Below, piece after piece: positions 50,686 to 58,924 of a DNA stretch of 64,000 bases (the stretch's first letter is position 1; every line of letters starts with the position of its first letter). The stretch is from Nitrospira sp. GTDB taxonomy: Bacteria > Nitrospirota > Nitrospiria > Nitrospirales > Nitrospiraceae. The notes beneath the pieces are model-generated. The model saw only the letters and a list, made by a program, of their open reading frames with translations. It did no database searches and was not told the DNA's origin. The translations under genes and the position numbers were made by a program. Location: contig JACOEL010000019.1 of NCBI GenBank assembly GCA_024998625.1, forward strand, positions 1 through 64,000, written 5' to 3'.

Positions 50686-53270
50686 GATGCTACCTCCCGT
50701 TTTCCGTGCGGAGATACTGGGTCATGCTGTTTCGCCACTGCTCTCTGTTCCGCATCTCGACTGGCCCTCATATCCGCTGCCCGAAGGATGGCTTCAAGAT
50801 AGGCCAGCCGGAAGGGGCCAAGCGTGTCACGTAAACCGATCATGCGCTCAGCCCATGAAGGTAACCCGTGGAACGGCTCCTCCTCGCACAACCCCAACTC
50901 CATCGGCTCCAGTGAGAGCCTAACAGCTGGCGCAATTACCTCAATACCATTTCCACCTAGGTTTGCAGCAGGAAGCTCATCATCGTCCCATATTCCTCTA
51001 GCAAAACGGCGATTGCTATCTGGACGCTTTTCATTTGGTAGCGAACGGATAGACAGGCGCACCTTCCCATGATGTGAGGCGACGAGATAGGCAACAATGT
51101 CACGTAGTTCGCTGGGAATCTTGTCATTCCGTGGATCGAGGACTGACAGCGCAGAGGCAAGTTCATGGCGAAAGTGCCGACGGTCGTACTTCTTCCATTG
51201 TCCTGGCGCCTTTGCCCAAAATTTTTCAGGATCTGGTGAACCATCGGGCAATGCCTTTCTGAAGACTTCATGCGCCTTTCCTCTATCATGCCAACGCGCC
51301 GCAAGACGAAGTGGTTTTCCTTCGTTCAGTTGTTCGGCTAGCGCGTCCAAGATGTCTTCCACTTCCTGGCAAAGTTCATCCGTATGCTTTGCAATGGTTT
51401 GCCAGACACCGATGTGAGAGAGCGGGTCATTGTCCGTGGCATCTTGGGCATCGCCGCTTGCCTCTACCAGCGACGGAATCGGAACAACTATGGTATTGCT
51501 ATCCGGATGCCAACCCCTTTCCGTCGAATATCCTCTGGCCTTGGCCTGAATCAGAAAGACGTGTCCTGGTGCGACTTTTCCTGCATCGACCTTTTCCCAT
51601 TTTTTATCAAGGAAGTTCCATCGCCAAACCTGACCCATGTGTTTTCTTACGAAGTCTTGGAATTCTTCGATCGGGACGGGACACAATTCATCACGCCGAG
51701 GTGCAGGCTCAGGTTCTTTATCGTCCAACTCATTAGGCGTCTTGTCATAGTCCCGCCAAAAGACGCGCACATCACTTTTCTCGACATCGCGAATGAAACG
51801 ATCGATGTCAATGTCGTTTCCCGCAAGATCCGGCGTGGTGTCAAAGAGATCGATCAGATCCTTGCGGCGTATCACATGCGTGTGTTCAAAGCGTAACGGC
51901 AATGATTGATCGCGTAGAGTTCTCAACCCCACGTCAGACAGTTCTTTCTCGGACAGTTTTTCTAACTGTTCGGCTGCGGTCTTCAGATCCATCAGGTCAT
52001 AGGGGGCAACCACCTTTTCTGCGCCCGAACCCTTCGTCGGCATGGTAATCCAGTGGACCGCGGCACGATCGTTTTCTGCCCCACGTCTATTACATCTGCC
52101 GAATCGCTGGACCAGCGATGCCCATGGGGCCAACTCCGTAAACAAAGTCGTCGCACTGACATCCACGCCGGCCTCAATCACCTGCGTGCTGACGACGATC
52201 GTTCCCGGCTCGTCGGACTTGATCTCCGCAAGTGCTTTGTCCACCTGCTTCTTGCGGTCTCCTGGCCTGAAACGCGAGTGCAGCAGTACGATACGGGGAC
52301 TGGATTCTTTGCCAGCATCCTTGTACAAATCTTCGAGCTTTCCAACCAACGCGCAGGCCCGCTTCACCGTATTGACGATGACGATCGTCCGCGTACCGGG
52401 TTTATGTATGTGGGCCTTGTGAATCTCCTGGGCGAGTCCTGACTCATCGCCCATGACTGCCTTTGTCTTCACCAGCGGCTTCCTGGCCCGCCAACGATCT
52501 TCCAAAGCTTGGCGAGCCTTCTGATTCTGCCCGGAATTGTTCATCTCTTGCTCAAAATCGAATGCTATCTGCTGCGCCTCATCGAGAAACGGCACAAAGT
52601 CCACGGTCTTGAGCCACTCTCTTCGCAGCGTCGCGGACATCCATACACTTCGACAACCATGGCCGTTCTTGGCTCTATCCGAATCCTTGTCTGGGAGCAA
52701 ACGCCGGAACGCTTCAAGCTGTGTAGTGGTTGCCAGTCCCGTCCCCATCAACTGAATCTCGTCAAACACCCATAGGCAATCCGTGTTGAGCAACCCAAAT
52801 TTAACCGGCCAGCGGGACCGAGTAGCGGCATAGCCACGATTGAGCGCGCGTGAGAGCAACATATCCTGAGTCCCAATAATGATCTGATCGCACTCGGGAT
52901 AAATGTCCCAATCTTCTTCGTCTTCTCCACCCATGAGAATATGGATATTAAGCGGATGTGTCATTTCTTTGGGATAGTGTTTCTCCAGTTCGGCGATCCA
53001 TTTATTTGCTTCACTGGCTGTCTGTTCAACTAACACTCGCATGGGCAAGCAGTACACCAACCGCCTAGGGGTTGCCTTCCTAACTTTCACTTCACCAAAC
53101 CGCCTCCTCCACAGCCACCCCAGCACTGCCATCGCGGTCTTCCCCATCCCCGTCGGCACATCCACAAGCTCAGGTAGCTCCGGTTCACAGGCGAAGCGAA
53201 TCTGGAATGGGTAGGGTTCATTCCCCGTGGCGCGTGCGAACCAGTTTGCAAACTGATGGATTTCACTCAT
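50682..53270 (-). CDS. cas3: Type I-G Cas3 helicase-nuclease with C-terminal HD domain
   Basis: An 862-residue Cas3. The SF2 helicase part comes first: Walker A DVPTGMGKTAMAVLGWLW near residues 38-52, DEIQLMGTG near 168, VNTVKRACALV and QVIEAGVDVSATTLFTELAPWASLVQRFGRCNRRG (motif VI). The HD nuclease comes last, with LAARWHDRGKAHEVFRKALPD near 655-675 and LVASHHGKVRLSIRSLP. HD after helicase, the reverse of the common order, is the mark of I-G Cas3. It is the first cas gene of the operon, and its stop overlaps the nucleotidyltransferase start (four bases). Confidence 0.95.
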   Translation of the reverse strand: MSEIHQFANWFARATGNEPYPFQIRFACEPELPELVDVPTGMGKTAMAVLGWLWRRRFGEVKVRKATPRRLVYCLPMRVLVEQTASEANKWIAELEKHYPKEMTHPLNIHILMGGEDEEDWDIYPECDQIIIGTQDMLLSRALNRGYAATRSRWPVKFGLLNTDCLWVFDEIQLMGTGLATTTQLEAFRRLLPDKDSDRAKNGHGCRSVWMSATLRREWLKTVDFVPFLDEAQQIAFDFEQEMNNSGQNQKARQALEDRWRARKPLVKTKAVMGDESGLAQEIHKAHIHKPGTRTIVIVNTVKRACALVGKLEDLYKDAGKESSPRIVLLHSRFRPGDRKKQVDKALAEIKSDEPGTIVVSTQVIEAGVDVSATTLFTELAPWASLVQRFGRCNRRGAENDRAAVHWITMPTKGSGAEKVVAPYDLMDLKTAAEQLEKLSEKELSDVGLRTLRDQSLPLRFEHTHVIRRKDLIDLFDTTPDLAGNDIDIDRFIRDVEKSDVRVFWRDYDKTPNELDDKEPEPAPRRDELCPVPIEEFQDFVRKHMGQVWRWNFLDKKWEKVDAGKVAPGHVFLIQAKARGYSTERGWHPDSNTIVVPIPSLVEASGDAQDATDNDPLSHIGVWQTIAKHTDELCQEVEDILDALAEQLNEGKPLRLAARWHDRGKAHEVFRKALPDGSPDPEKFWAKAPGQWKKYDRRHFRHELASALSVLDPRNDKIPSELRDIVAYLVASHHGKVRLSIRSLPNEKRPDSNRRFARGIWDDDELPAANLGGNGIEVIAPAVRLSLEPMELGLCEEEPFHGLPSWAERMIGLRDTLGPFRLAYLEAILRAADMRASRDAEQRAVAKQHDPVSPHGKREVAS

Positions 53271-53313
53271 TCGACTGTTCCTTTCAGTCAGGTCACTCGC
53301 CCTTAGTGCTCCT

Positions 53314-53547
53314 TCACACCGCCTCCCGCTTCTTCAAAAACGTGGCATCATCCATCGCAGGCATACGCCTGAGTATGCAGACGATCCTGGGTTTCTGGCT
53401 AAGTGCTGCATCAGGCAACTCGGTGCGCTTCCGTGTCTTTGTTTCCTCCGCCGCAACCAATGGCCTAAGCGGCTGCACGGTCGCCAGCATGGCCATCGCC
53501 ACGATTGTCTTGCCGAGACTTCTCCGGTTGAGTTCTCGTGATGACAT
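53314..53547 (-). CDS. Small exported protein upstream of cas3
   Basis: A 77-residue protein starting MSSRELNRRSLGKTIVAMAM at 53547, with a strong ribosome-binding site (GAAAGGAGG) upstream. NRRSLGKTIVAMAMLATV followed by PLVAAEE looks like a signal peptide, perhaps of Tat type given the Arg-Arg. The rest is basic and has CILRRMPAMDDATFLKKREAV at the end. The function is unknown. It is 43 bases before cas3 on the same strand, so it may share its transcript. Confidence 0.55.
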   Translation of the reverse strand: MSSRELNRRSLGKTIVAMAMLATVQPLRPLVAAEETKTRKRTELPDAALSQKPRIVCILRRMPAMDDATFLKKREAV

Positions 53548-53613
53548 GAACGTGCGCCTCCTTTCAGTTGCCAACTCTGCCCGCACTCGCCGTTACTGCC
53601 CTGACTTCGACTC

Positions 53614-53883
53614 TTATCCATATGGCGGATCTGCCCTGCCAACGACATAGTGCGAACCATCAGGATCGACCTGCCGTTCTGGCCGCAGTACCAGTACGGC
53701 GATGCAATGGTCAGCTTCGCGATGCCGGATGAATTCTTCTTCCGTCAAAGCCAGGTGCACATCTCGATCGCACTCGGGGCAGTGTCGAACTCCTTCCTCT
53801 GCGGTCGGCTGGAGACGGTCCCACCGTCGAGGGCACTTAAACGAAAACCGGCAACTGATCCGAGCTTCTTCATTCCAACTCAT
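53614..53883 (-). CDS. Small Cys-rich zinc-binding-like protein
   Basis: An 89-residue protein starting MSWNEEARISCRFSFKCPRR at 53883, behind GGGAGAACAC; the frame continues upstream to 54093 without protein-like text. It has the pattern KCPRRWDRLQPT, VRHCPECDRDVHLALTEEEF, and ADHCIAVLV, four or more Cys and His that probably bind a metal. Short proteins with the same C-P-x-x-W-x-x-L / RHCxxCxRDV pattern are widespread and unnamed. It is 66 bases upstream of the exported small protein and the cas operon. Confidence 0.62.
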   Translation of the reverse strand: MSWNEEARISCRFSFKCPRRWDRLQPTAEEGVRHCPECDRDVHLALTEEEFIRHREADHCIAVLVLRPERQVDPDGSHYVVGRADPPYG

Positions 53884-54164
53884 CGTGTTCTCCCAACGCC
53901 GCCGCACTGTAGCAAGGATAGGGATAGTCGTCATCGGAGAATATCGACAAAACGAACTAGGTCTATACCTAGGGCCTGCCTGCTCATCCCACCTGAACCG
54001 CGCACCCTGCACCGTGTTCCGTCGGGTTCGGGCCTCGTTCGAAATTATGCATGAATGCTCCTGACTCGCACCGTGACCCGAACAACGCGTCACGACCTTC
54101 CCCCTCGACTATCCGCCATACCCCATCAGCTCTTCATCGTGGCACCCCGACCCTACCACTGCGG

Positions 54165-54183
54165 TGTGACATCCGGGGTCACA
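54165..54183. promoter_or_regulatory. Operator-like palindrome between divergent units
   Basis: TGTGAC-N7-GTCACA is a 6-bp inverted repeat in the 482-base interval 53884-54365 between the small genes ahead of cas3 (minus) and the metacaspase (plus). Its half-sites resemble those of CRP/FNR-type regulators, but the spacing is wider. Nearby are a run of nine C (54258-54266) and a TTGACA at 54273-54278, which could be a -35 element of a plus-strand promoter. No gene is seen in the rest of the interval. Confidence 0.35.
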
Positions 54184-54365
54184 GTTTGGGGTGATGTTGG
54201 TTTTTTTCTCACGACAGGATGTTCCCCTCCCGCCGCGCGTTCAAATACCAGCATTTACCCCCCCCCACTCCGTTGACAGATTTCTTCGTAACGATTACCG
54301 TACCGCCATCTTTTTGATCATCGAACGTTTTATACTCACCCATCTCGCCCGCCAAGGAGGTACGT

Positions 54366-55277
54366 ATGGCAAAGACCACGTCGTCATCCAGCAGCACACC
54401 GAAGGGCCTCTCCCTGCACATCGGCCTGAACGCCGTGAGCCCTGCCGCATACGGTGGTTGGAGCGGCGAACTCGCGGCCTGTGAATTCGATGCCAAGGAC
54501 ATGGCGGCGATCGCCAAATCACGCGGCATGAAATCCACCGTGCTGCTGACCAAGCAGGGCACGCGGGCGAAGATGCTGGCCGCGATGCGCAAGGCCGCGA
54601 AGCAGTTGAAGAAGGGCGATCTCTTTTTTCTGACCTATTCGGGTCACGGCGGCCAGGTGCCCGACGTCACGGGCGAGGAAGCGGACAAGAAGGACGAAAC
54701 CTGGTGTCTGTACGACGGCCAATTGATCGACGACGAGTTGTATTTCGAATTGAGTCGTTTTGCGAGCGGCGTACGGATTCTGGTGCTCTCAGACAGTTGC
54801 CATAGCGGCACCGTCACCCGAGCCACGCCCCCGCAATTCGACGGGACCCGGCCAGCCGGGCGCTCGAAGATGATGCCGTTCTCCGTCGGCCTTCGCACCT
54901 ATCGCGAGCACCAGACGTTTTACGACAAGCTACAACAGGACGTGGCCAAGGCCGCCGGCAAGGCCGCGGCGGCGGACCCGGACAGCATGCTTGCGCAACT
55001 GGCCGTCAGCCCGCGGCTGACCGCCATCGCCAAGCAGTTCAAGCCGTCCGTGATCCTGATCTCCGGCTGCCAGGACAACCAGACCTCTCTGGACGGCGAA
55101 CAGAACGGGGCGTTCACCGAACAGTTGCTGAAGGTCTGGAACCACGGGAACTACAACGGGAACTACGCCAAGTTCCACGCCGCGATCAAAGCGGGATTGC
55201 CGGCCAGCCAGACGCCGAATCTGTTCACTCTCGGGGCAGCCGCGCGTTTTGTGCGCCAGCGACCCTTCAACGTCTAA
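54366..55277 (+). CDS. Metacaspase-type cysteine peptidase (caspase fold, C14)
   Basis: A 303-residue caspase-fold protein. The catalytic His is in [12 protein letters not shown] (near residue 97) and the Cys in [11 protein letters not shown] (near 146). The N-terminus has a Ser-rich lead then [22 protein letters not shown] ends the fold. There is no signal peptide, so it acts in the cytoplasm. Start 54366 is behind AAGGAGG. Bacterial metacaspases cut after Arg or Lys and some serve in cell suicide on infection. It is divergent from the genes ahead of cas3. The next gene, for an exported protein, follows by 41 bases. Confidence 0.85.
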   Translation: MAKTTSSSSSTPKGLSLHIGLNAVSPAAYGGWSGELAACEFDAKDMAAIAKSRGMKSTVLLTKQGTRAKMLAAMRKAAKQLKKGDLFFLTYSGHGGQVPDVTGEEADKKDETWCLYDGQLIDDELYFELSRFASGVRILVLSDSCHSGTVTRATPPQFDGTRPAGRSKMMPFSVGLRTYREHQTFYDKLQQDVAKAAGKAAAADPDSMLAQLAVSPRLTAIAKQFKPSVILISGCQDNQTSLDGEQNGAFTEQLLKVWNHGNYNGNYAKFHAAIKAGLPASQTPNLFTLGAAARFVRQRPFNV

Positions 55278-55318
55278 CGACAACGACCGCCGTGCCCCAT
55301 TATCCGGAGGATAGGGAC

Positions 55319-55837
55319 ATGAACAGCAAGCGTCTTGTCGGCATGGCAGTGATGGTCATGGGGCTGGTCTTGTCCGACGCCATTGAAGCGGCGGACCTGA
55401 CGGGCGCATGGAAAGGGCTGCTCAGCAGCGCCGACGGCAGTCAGGCTGAAGTGCAGATCGATTTCAGCCCGCAGGGCTTTCCCCTCTATTCATACACCAA
55501 CAATAAGGGGCTGACGCGACAGGTGGAGTTGTCGCAGGTCGGTCAAACCGTGGAATACGTCCCGCCGGGAGGCGGCGTGCAACGGATGGTCGTGGAGCGC
55601 GTCGAGCAGGGGCCAGGGCGATTGTCGGTCGGGATCGTCGGTTCCTTCGAGCGGGCAAGCCAGGGCTATCTGGATCAGCGACAGGAAGCGGCGCTGTTCG
55701 AGTATGCCCTCGTCCCCGGCGGCCTGAAGATGCGGGTGACCACCAGTTCGACCTCTCACTTCGGCGACAAGGACTTGCTGGTCGGAGGCGATCCGGACGC
55801 CGTTGTCGCGGAGGGGGTCCTACAGAAGCTGCGTTGA
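55319..55837 (+). CDS. Exported protein of unknown function after the metacaspase
   Basis: A 172-residue protein starting MNSKRLVGMAVMVMGLVLSD at 55319, behind CCGGAGGATAG. The signal peptide ends AIEAA. The mature part begins DLTGAWKGLLSSADG and is beta-rich (AEVQIDFSPQGFPLYSYTNN, LVVERV-like segment MVVERVEQG), recalling small lipocalin-like or DUF-type periplasmic proteins. I cannot name a family. It probably forms an operon with the metacaspase, 41 bases upstream. Confidence 0.6.
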   Translation: MNSKRLVGMAVMVMGLVLSDAIEAADLTGAWKGLLSSADGSQAEVQIDFSPQGFPLYSYTNNKGLTRQVELSQVGQTVEYVPPGGGVQRMVVERVEQGPGRLSVGIVGSFERASQGYLDQRQEAALFEYALVPGGLKMRVTTSSTSHFGDKDLLVGGDPDAVVAEGVLQKLR

Positions 55838-55858
55838 CGCGGCGCGCACGAAACCGGA

Positions 55859-55957
55859 TCAGCGGCCCTTCTTCGCGTTTTTCTCAGCGCGTTTTTCCAT
55901 CATCGTCTTCGCCGGCTTCTTCTTGGTCGCCTTTTTCTGTTGCATACCCTTCGCCAT
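55859..55957 (-). CDS. Small Lys-rich basic protein, 32 residues
   Basis: A very short gene on the minus strand, starting at 55957 behind a strong ribosome-binding site (GGGAGGTGGGGT). The product MAKGMQQKKATKKKPAKTMM, then EKRAEKNAKKGR, is nearly all Lys, Ala and Met and should bind nucleic acids. Similar short Lys-rich products occur in other bacteria. It converges on the exported-protein gene. Confidence 0.6.
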   Translation of the reverse strand: MAKGMQQKKATKKKPAKTMMEKRAEKNAKKGR

Positions 55958-56051
55958 ACCCCACCTCCCGTGTTAAATGAATACGCCCCGTGAATGTCGG
56001 GGATGCACGTTCTTACACGCAATCCGGACAAAATGGAATAGGTGCGATCCC

Positions 56052-56291
56052 ATGGCAGACCCCTCGCACGTGTCTTTCTCCGACTCGCTCACCTTGGCGC
56101 GACGCACCGCCTTCTATGAACGGCACCAGCGCATCGCGGTGGTGATGATCCTGCTCGTCTTCCTGCTCCCGTTCTTCGGCGTCTATGTGCGCGGGGTACT
56201 CGGCGCCGCGGCGGGCGTGATGGTGTCGGTCTTGTGTTATTACCTCACGCCCTACCTGGTGCTCACACTCGGCGGCCGGGCAGACCGCTAG
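56052..56291 (+). CDS. Small two-helix membrane protein
   Basis: A 79-residue protein starting MADPSHVSFSDSL at 56052. Two membrane segments are visible (IAVVMILLVFLLPFFGVYV and GVLGAAAGVMVSVLCYYLTPYLVLTL) with a short basic end. A longer frame from 55977 adds 25 residues but with poorer text. The function is unknown. Confidence 0.55.
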   Translation: MADPSHVSFSDSLTLARRTAFYERHQRIAVVMILLVFLLPFFGVYVRGVLGAAAGVMVSVLCYYLTPYLVLTLGGRADR

Positions 56292-56411
56292 CCCCGCACG
56301 GGTACCACTACCGGAACGGCTGCAGAAATTCTGTCTTTGCTATTCCGATCAGCCCACCTGCCATACAATGCCTGCTGTACGTGAGCTGGTTCACGACAGG
56401 AGGGATCTGGA

Positions 56412-56897
56412 ATGTTTCTGCCCGCGCGATTGTTCGGCTCGAAAAACCGTCGCACTCCCCTGCCACTGACTCCACGCCGGCTTGCCGGGCAATCCGTGGA
56501 CGAACAGCTCCGGCGCCTCCAGTCGGCATGGGGCGATGTCCTCTCGTTGCCGATGTGTCTCGGCGCTTTGGCTCTGTATGAATGGTGGCGCTGGTTGTTC
56601 TCCATCCCCTCGAATCCCTTGCTTCTCACCATCGTGGCCGCCGTCGCCATTCATGCCACCTGGCGGCGCCGCGCAGTCTATAAAGCCGAATTGAGGTTGC
56701 TGCGCCTCGGTCGCGGCGATGAAGCGACCGTCGCCCAAGCGGCAGCGCTGCTGCGATTGACCGCCGCTCGCCTTGTGCAGCACATTTCGAACATCCGTAT
56801 CCCCTCAACGATTCTGTCCCCGATCCGCCGTGCGCTCTCGCCGGCGAATGGACTCGCCAAACGTCTCGCGACGGCATTCATGAATAATCCGGGGTAG
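56412..56897 (+). CDS. Membrane protein of unknown function
   Basis: A 161-residue protein starting MFLPARLFG behind GACAGGAGGGATCT. After a basic lead and an amphipathic helix, there are one or two membrane segments (SLPMCLGALALYEWWRWLF, PLLLTIVAAVAIHATW), then a helical, Ala/Leu/Arg-rich C-terminal half (LRLLRLGRGDEATVAQAAALLRLTAARLV). No family is recognised. Confidence 0.5.
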   Translation: MFLPARLFGSKNRRTPLPLTPRRLAGQSVDEQLRRLQSAWGDVLSLPMCLGALALYEWWRWLFSIPSNPLLLTIVAAVAIHATWRRRAVYKAELRLLRLGRGDEATVAQAAALLRLTAARLVQHISNIRIPSTILSPIRRALSPANGLAKRLATAFMNNPG

Positions 56898-57004
56898 TCC
56901 CCGCGAGGGACGTTTGACGTTTCACGCTTGACGCTCATCCTGCCCGGGAGGGCCCGCCCCCGTCTTGCTTGACAGTCCGAAAGCCCATCCACGACAATGC
57001 CGCC

Positions 57005-57934
57005 ATGGCATCGCGCATCATCATTGAACGCCTGGAGTGTTATGGCCGCTGCGGCGTCACGGAAGAGGAACGCCGCCAACCGCAGTTGATCGCGATCGAT
57101 GTCGAGCTGGAAGCGGCGGTCGAGGCCGCCGGACTCTCGGATCGCCTCGATGAGACGATCGATTATGCCCGGGTCGCGGAACGTCTCGTGGCGCTCAGTG
57201 GCTCGTTGACCTGCCGGCTCCTGGAAACCCTCGCGGAGCAGCTGGCCGGAATGCTCTTCGCTGAATTCCCGGTCGACCGGGTGCAGCTCTGGATCCGCAA
57301 ACTCCACGCACCGTTGGCGATGGTCGCCGGTTCAGTCGGTGTGCGCTTCGAACGGACTCGCACCGTGCAGCAGGCAGGACCGGGCCCCGCGCCGTTCCTG
57401 ACACAGCAGCTTGGGCGCCTCCCGAAAGGCCGGGTCCTGGATGTCGCGGCGGGCCGTGGACGCAATACCCTGCATCTGCTGTCCCACGGCATGGAAGTCG
57501 AAGCCGTCGATCGAGACAGTCTCGCGCTGGCGGCGCTGAAAGAGGCCGCCGAGGAGCGGCGCCTCTCCGGCCTCACGACGCGGGTGCTGGATTTGGAAGA
57601 AAAGCCCGACCACCCCCCGAGCCTGGGCCGGGAATGTTATGATGCCATCGTCGTCTTTTTTTACCTGCATCGTCCCCTCTTTCCCGTGCTGATGGACGCG
57701 CTGAAACCGAACGGCATCTTGATCTACGAAACCTTCAGCATCGAGAATTACTTCCGTCACCAGCATCCGCGCCGATGGGAATTCTGTCTGGCGCAGAACG
57801 AACTCCTCCGATTGACCGCCCCGCTTCGCGTGCTCCATTACGACGAGGGCGAACATGACGGGGGCCATGGCAGCGGGCCATGCTACACCGCGCGCTTGGT
57901 CGCGCAGAAAGCGGGGCCTGAACGACCACGATGA
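57005..57934 (+). CDS. folB: Dihydroneopterin aldolase fused to a SAM-dependent methyltransferase
   Basis: A 309-residue fusion. Residues 1-120 are FolB: IIIERLECYGRCGVTEEERRQPQ, DRLDETIDYARVAERLV, LETLAEQLAGMLF and WIRKLHAPLAMVAGSVGV (Lys of the active site). Residues about 130-309 are a class I methyltransferase: LPKGRVLDVAAGRGRNTLHLLSHGMEVEAVDRDSLAL (SAM loop), YDAIVVFFYLHRPLFPVLMDALKPNGILIYETFS, ending CYTARLVAQ. The start at 57005 (MASRIIIER) is better than 56969. It overlaps the next gene by four bases. FolB makes 6-hydroxymethyl-dihydropterin for folate; the methyltransferase has no clear part in that. Confidence 0.8.
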   Translation: MASRIIIERLECYGRCGVTEEERRQPQLIAIDVELEAAVEAAGLSDRLDETIDYARVAERLVALSGSLTCRLLETLAEQLAGMLFAEFPVDRVQLWIRKLHAPLAMVAGSVGVRFERTRTVQQAGPGPAPFLTQQLGRLPKGRVLDVAAGRGRNTLHLLSHGMEVEAVDRDSLALAALKEAAEERRLSGLTTRVLDLEEKPDHPPSLGRECYDAIVVFFYLHRPLFPVLMDALKPNGILIYETFSIENYFRHQHPRRWEFCLAQNELLRLTAPLRVLHYDEGEHDGGHGSGPCYTARLVAQKAGPERPR

Positions 57935-58779
57935 GTCGCATCGACCTTCACCTCCATACCACCCATTCGGACGGCAGCTTTTCCACCCGCGACGTGCTGG
58001 CCTTTGCCAAGCAGGCCGGCGTGACGGCGCTCGCGATCACCGACCACGACATTGTCGAGGGGATTGCGGAAGCCACGGCCATCGGGGCCGAACTCGGTAT
58101 CGAAGTCGTCCCCGGCGTCGAAATCAGCTCGCGCCTCGGCGAGAGCGAACTCCATATCCTCGGCTATTTCCTGAACTGGACCGATCCGCTCCTGGCCCAA
58201 CGTCTCAGCACCTTGCGGGACAGCCGCCATACGCGCAATCCGAGGATCGTCCAACGCCTCAACGAGCTGGGTATCCCGATCACCTATGAGGAAGTGCGGG
58301 CACTGGCCGGCACCGAATCGGTGGGCCGCCCCCACATTGCCCGGCTCTTGATGGAGAAGCAATTCGTCACCTCGGCCAAGGAAGCCTTCGATCGCTATCT
58401 GGCAAACGGCCGCCCGGCCTTTGTCGAGCGTGAGTTGCCGGAACCAGCCGAGGCAGTGCAATGGATTCGTGAGGCCGGCGGCGTACCGGTGCTCGCGCAT
58501 CCCACCTGGGTCAGAACGTCGGCGGACGGGTTGCGCACCCTGGTCCGCGACCTGAAAGCCGCCGGACTGGGAGGCATCGAAGTGCACTACAGCACCCATA
58601 CACCCAGCCAAACCACTGAGTACCTTGAGCTGGCCAAGCAGTGCGACCTCCTCGTCACCGGGGGAAGCGATTTCCACGGAGTCACCAAACCGGACATCGA
58701 GGTCGGCATCGGCCGGGGTCAGCTGAAGGTGTCCGAGAAACTGCTCGATCCGCTCAGAAAAGCCGCGACCTCGAACTGA
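57931..58779 (+). CDS. PHP-domain phosphoesterase (RNase AM/YciV type)
   Basis: A 282-residue PHP protein. Metal-binding marks are DLHLHTTHSDGSF near the N-terminus, ALAITDHDIVEGI, VVPGVEISS, and later AHPTWVRTS and TGGSDFHG. It fits the YciV/TrpH-type phosphoesterases that remove nucleotides or phosphates from short nucleic acids. It overlaps the FolB-methyltransferase gene by four bases, so it is co-translated with it. Confidence 0.85.
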   Translation: MSRIDLHLHTTHSDGSFSTRDVLAFAKQAGVTALAITDHDIVEGIAEATAIGAELGIEVVPGVEISSRLGESELHILGYFLNWTDPLLAQRLSTLRDSRHTRNPRIVQRLNELGIPITYEEVRALAGTESVGRPHIARLLMEKQFVTSAKEAFDRYLANGRPAFVERELPEPAEAVQWIREAGGVPVLAHPTWVRTSADGLRTLVRDLKAAGLGGIEVHYSTHTPSQTTEYLELAKQCDLLVTGGSDFHGVTKPDIEVGIGRGQLKVSEKLLDPLRKAATSN

Positions 58780-58924
58780 TCTTCCGGCGGGAACCCAACA
58801 ATCACCGCATCGCCTTCTTCGGGACCGCTCACTCCCCGGTCTCCCGAGTGCACTATTCCCTCGTTTCGTTGACACTCCCGGACCTTCCGTTACACTGGGA
58901 CACAACCACGCACGACTCCAACAC

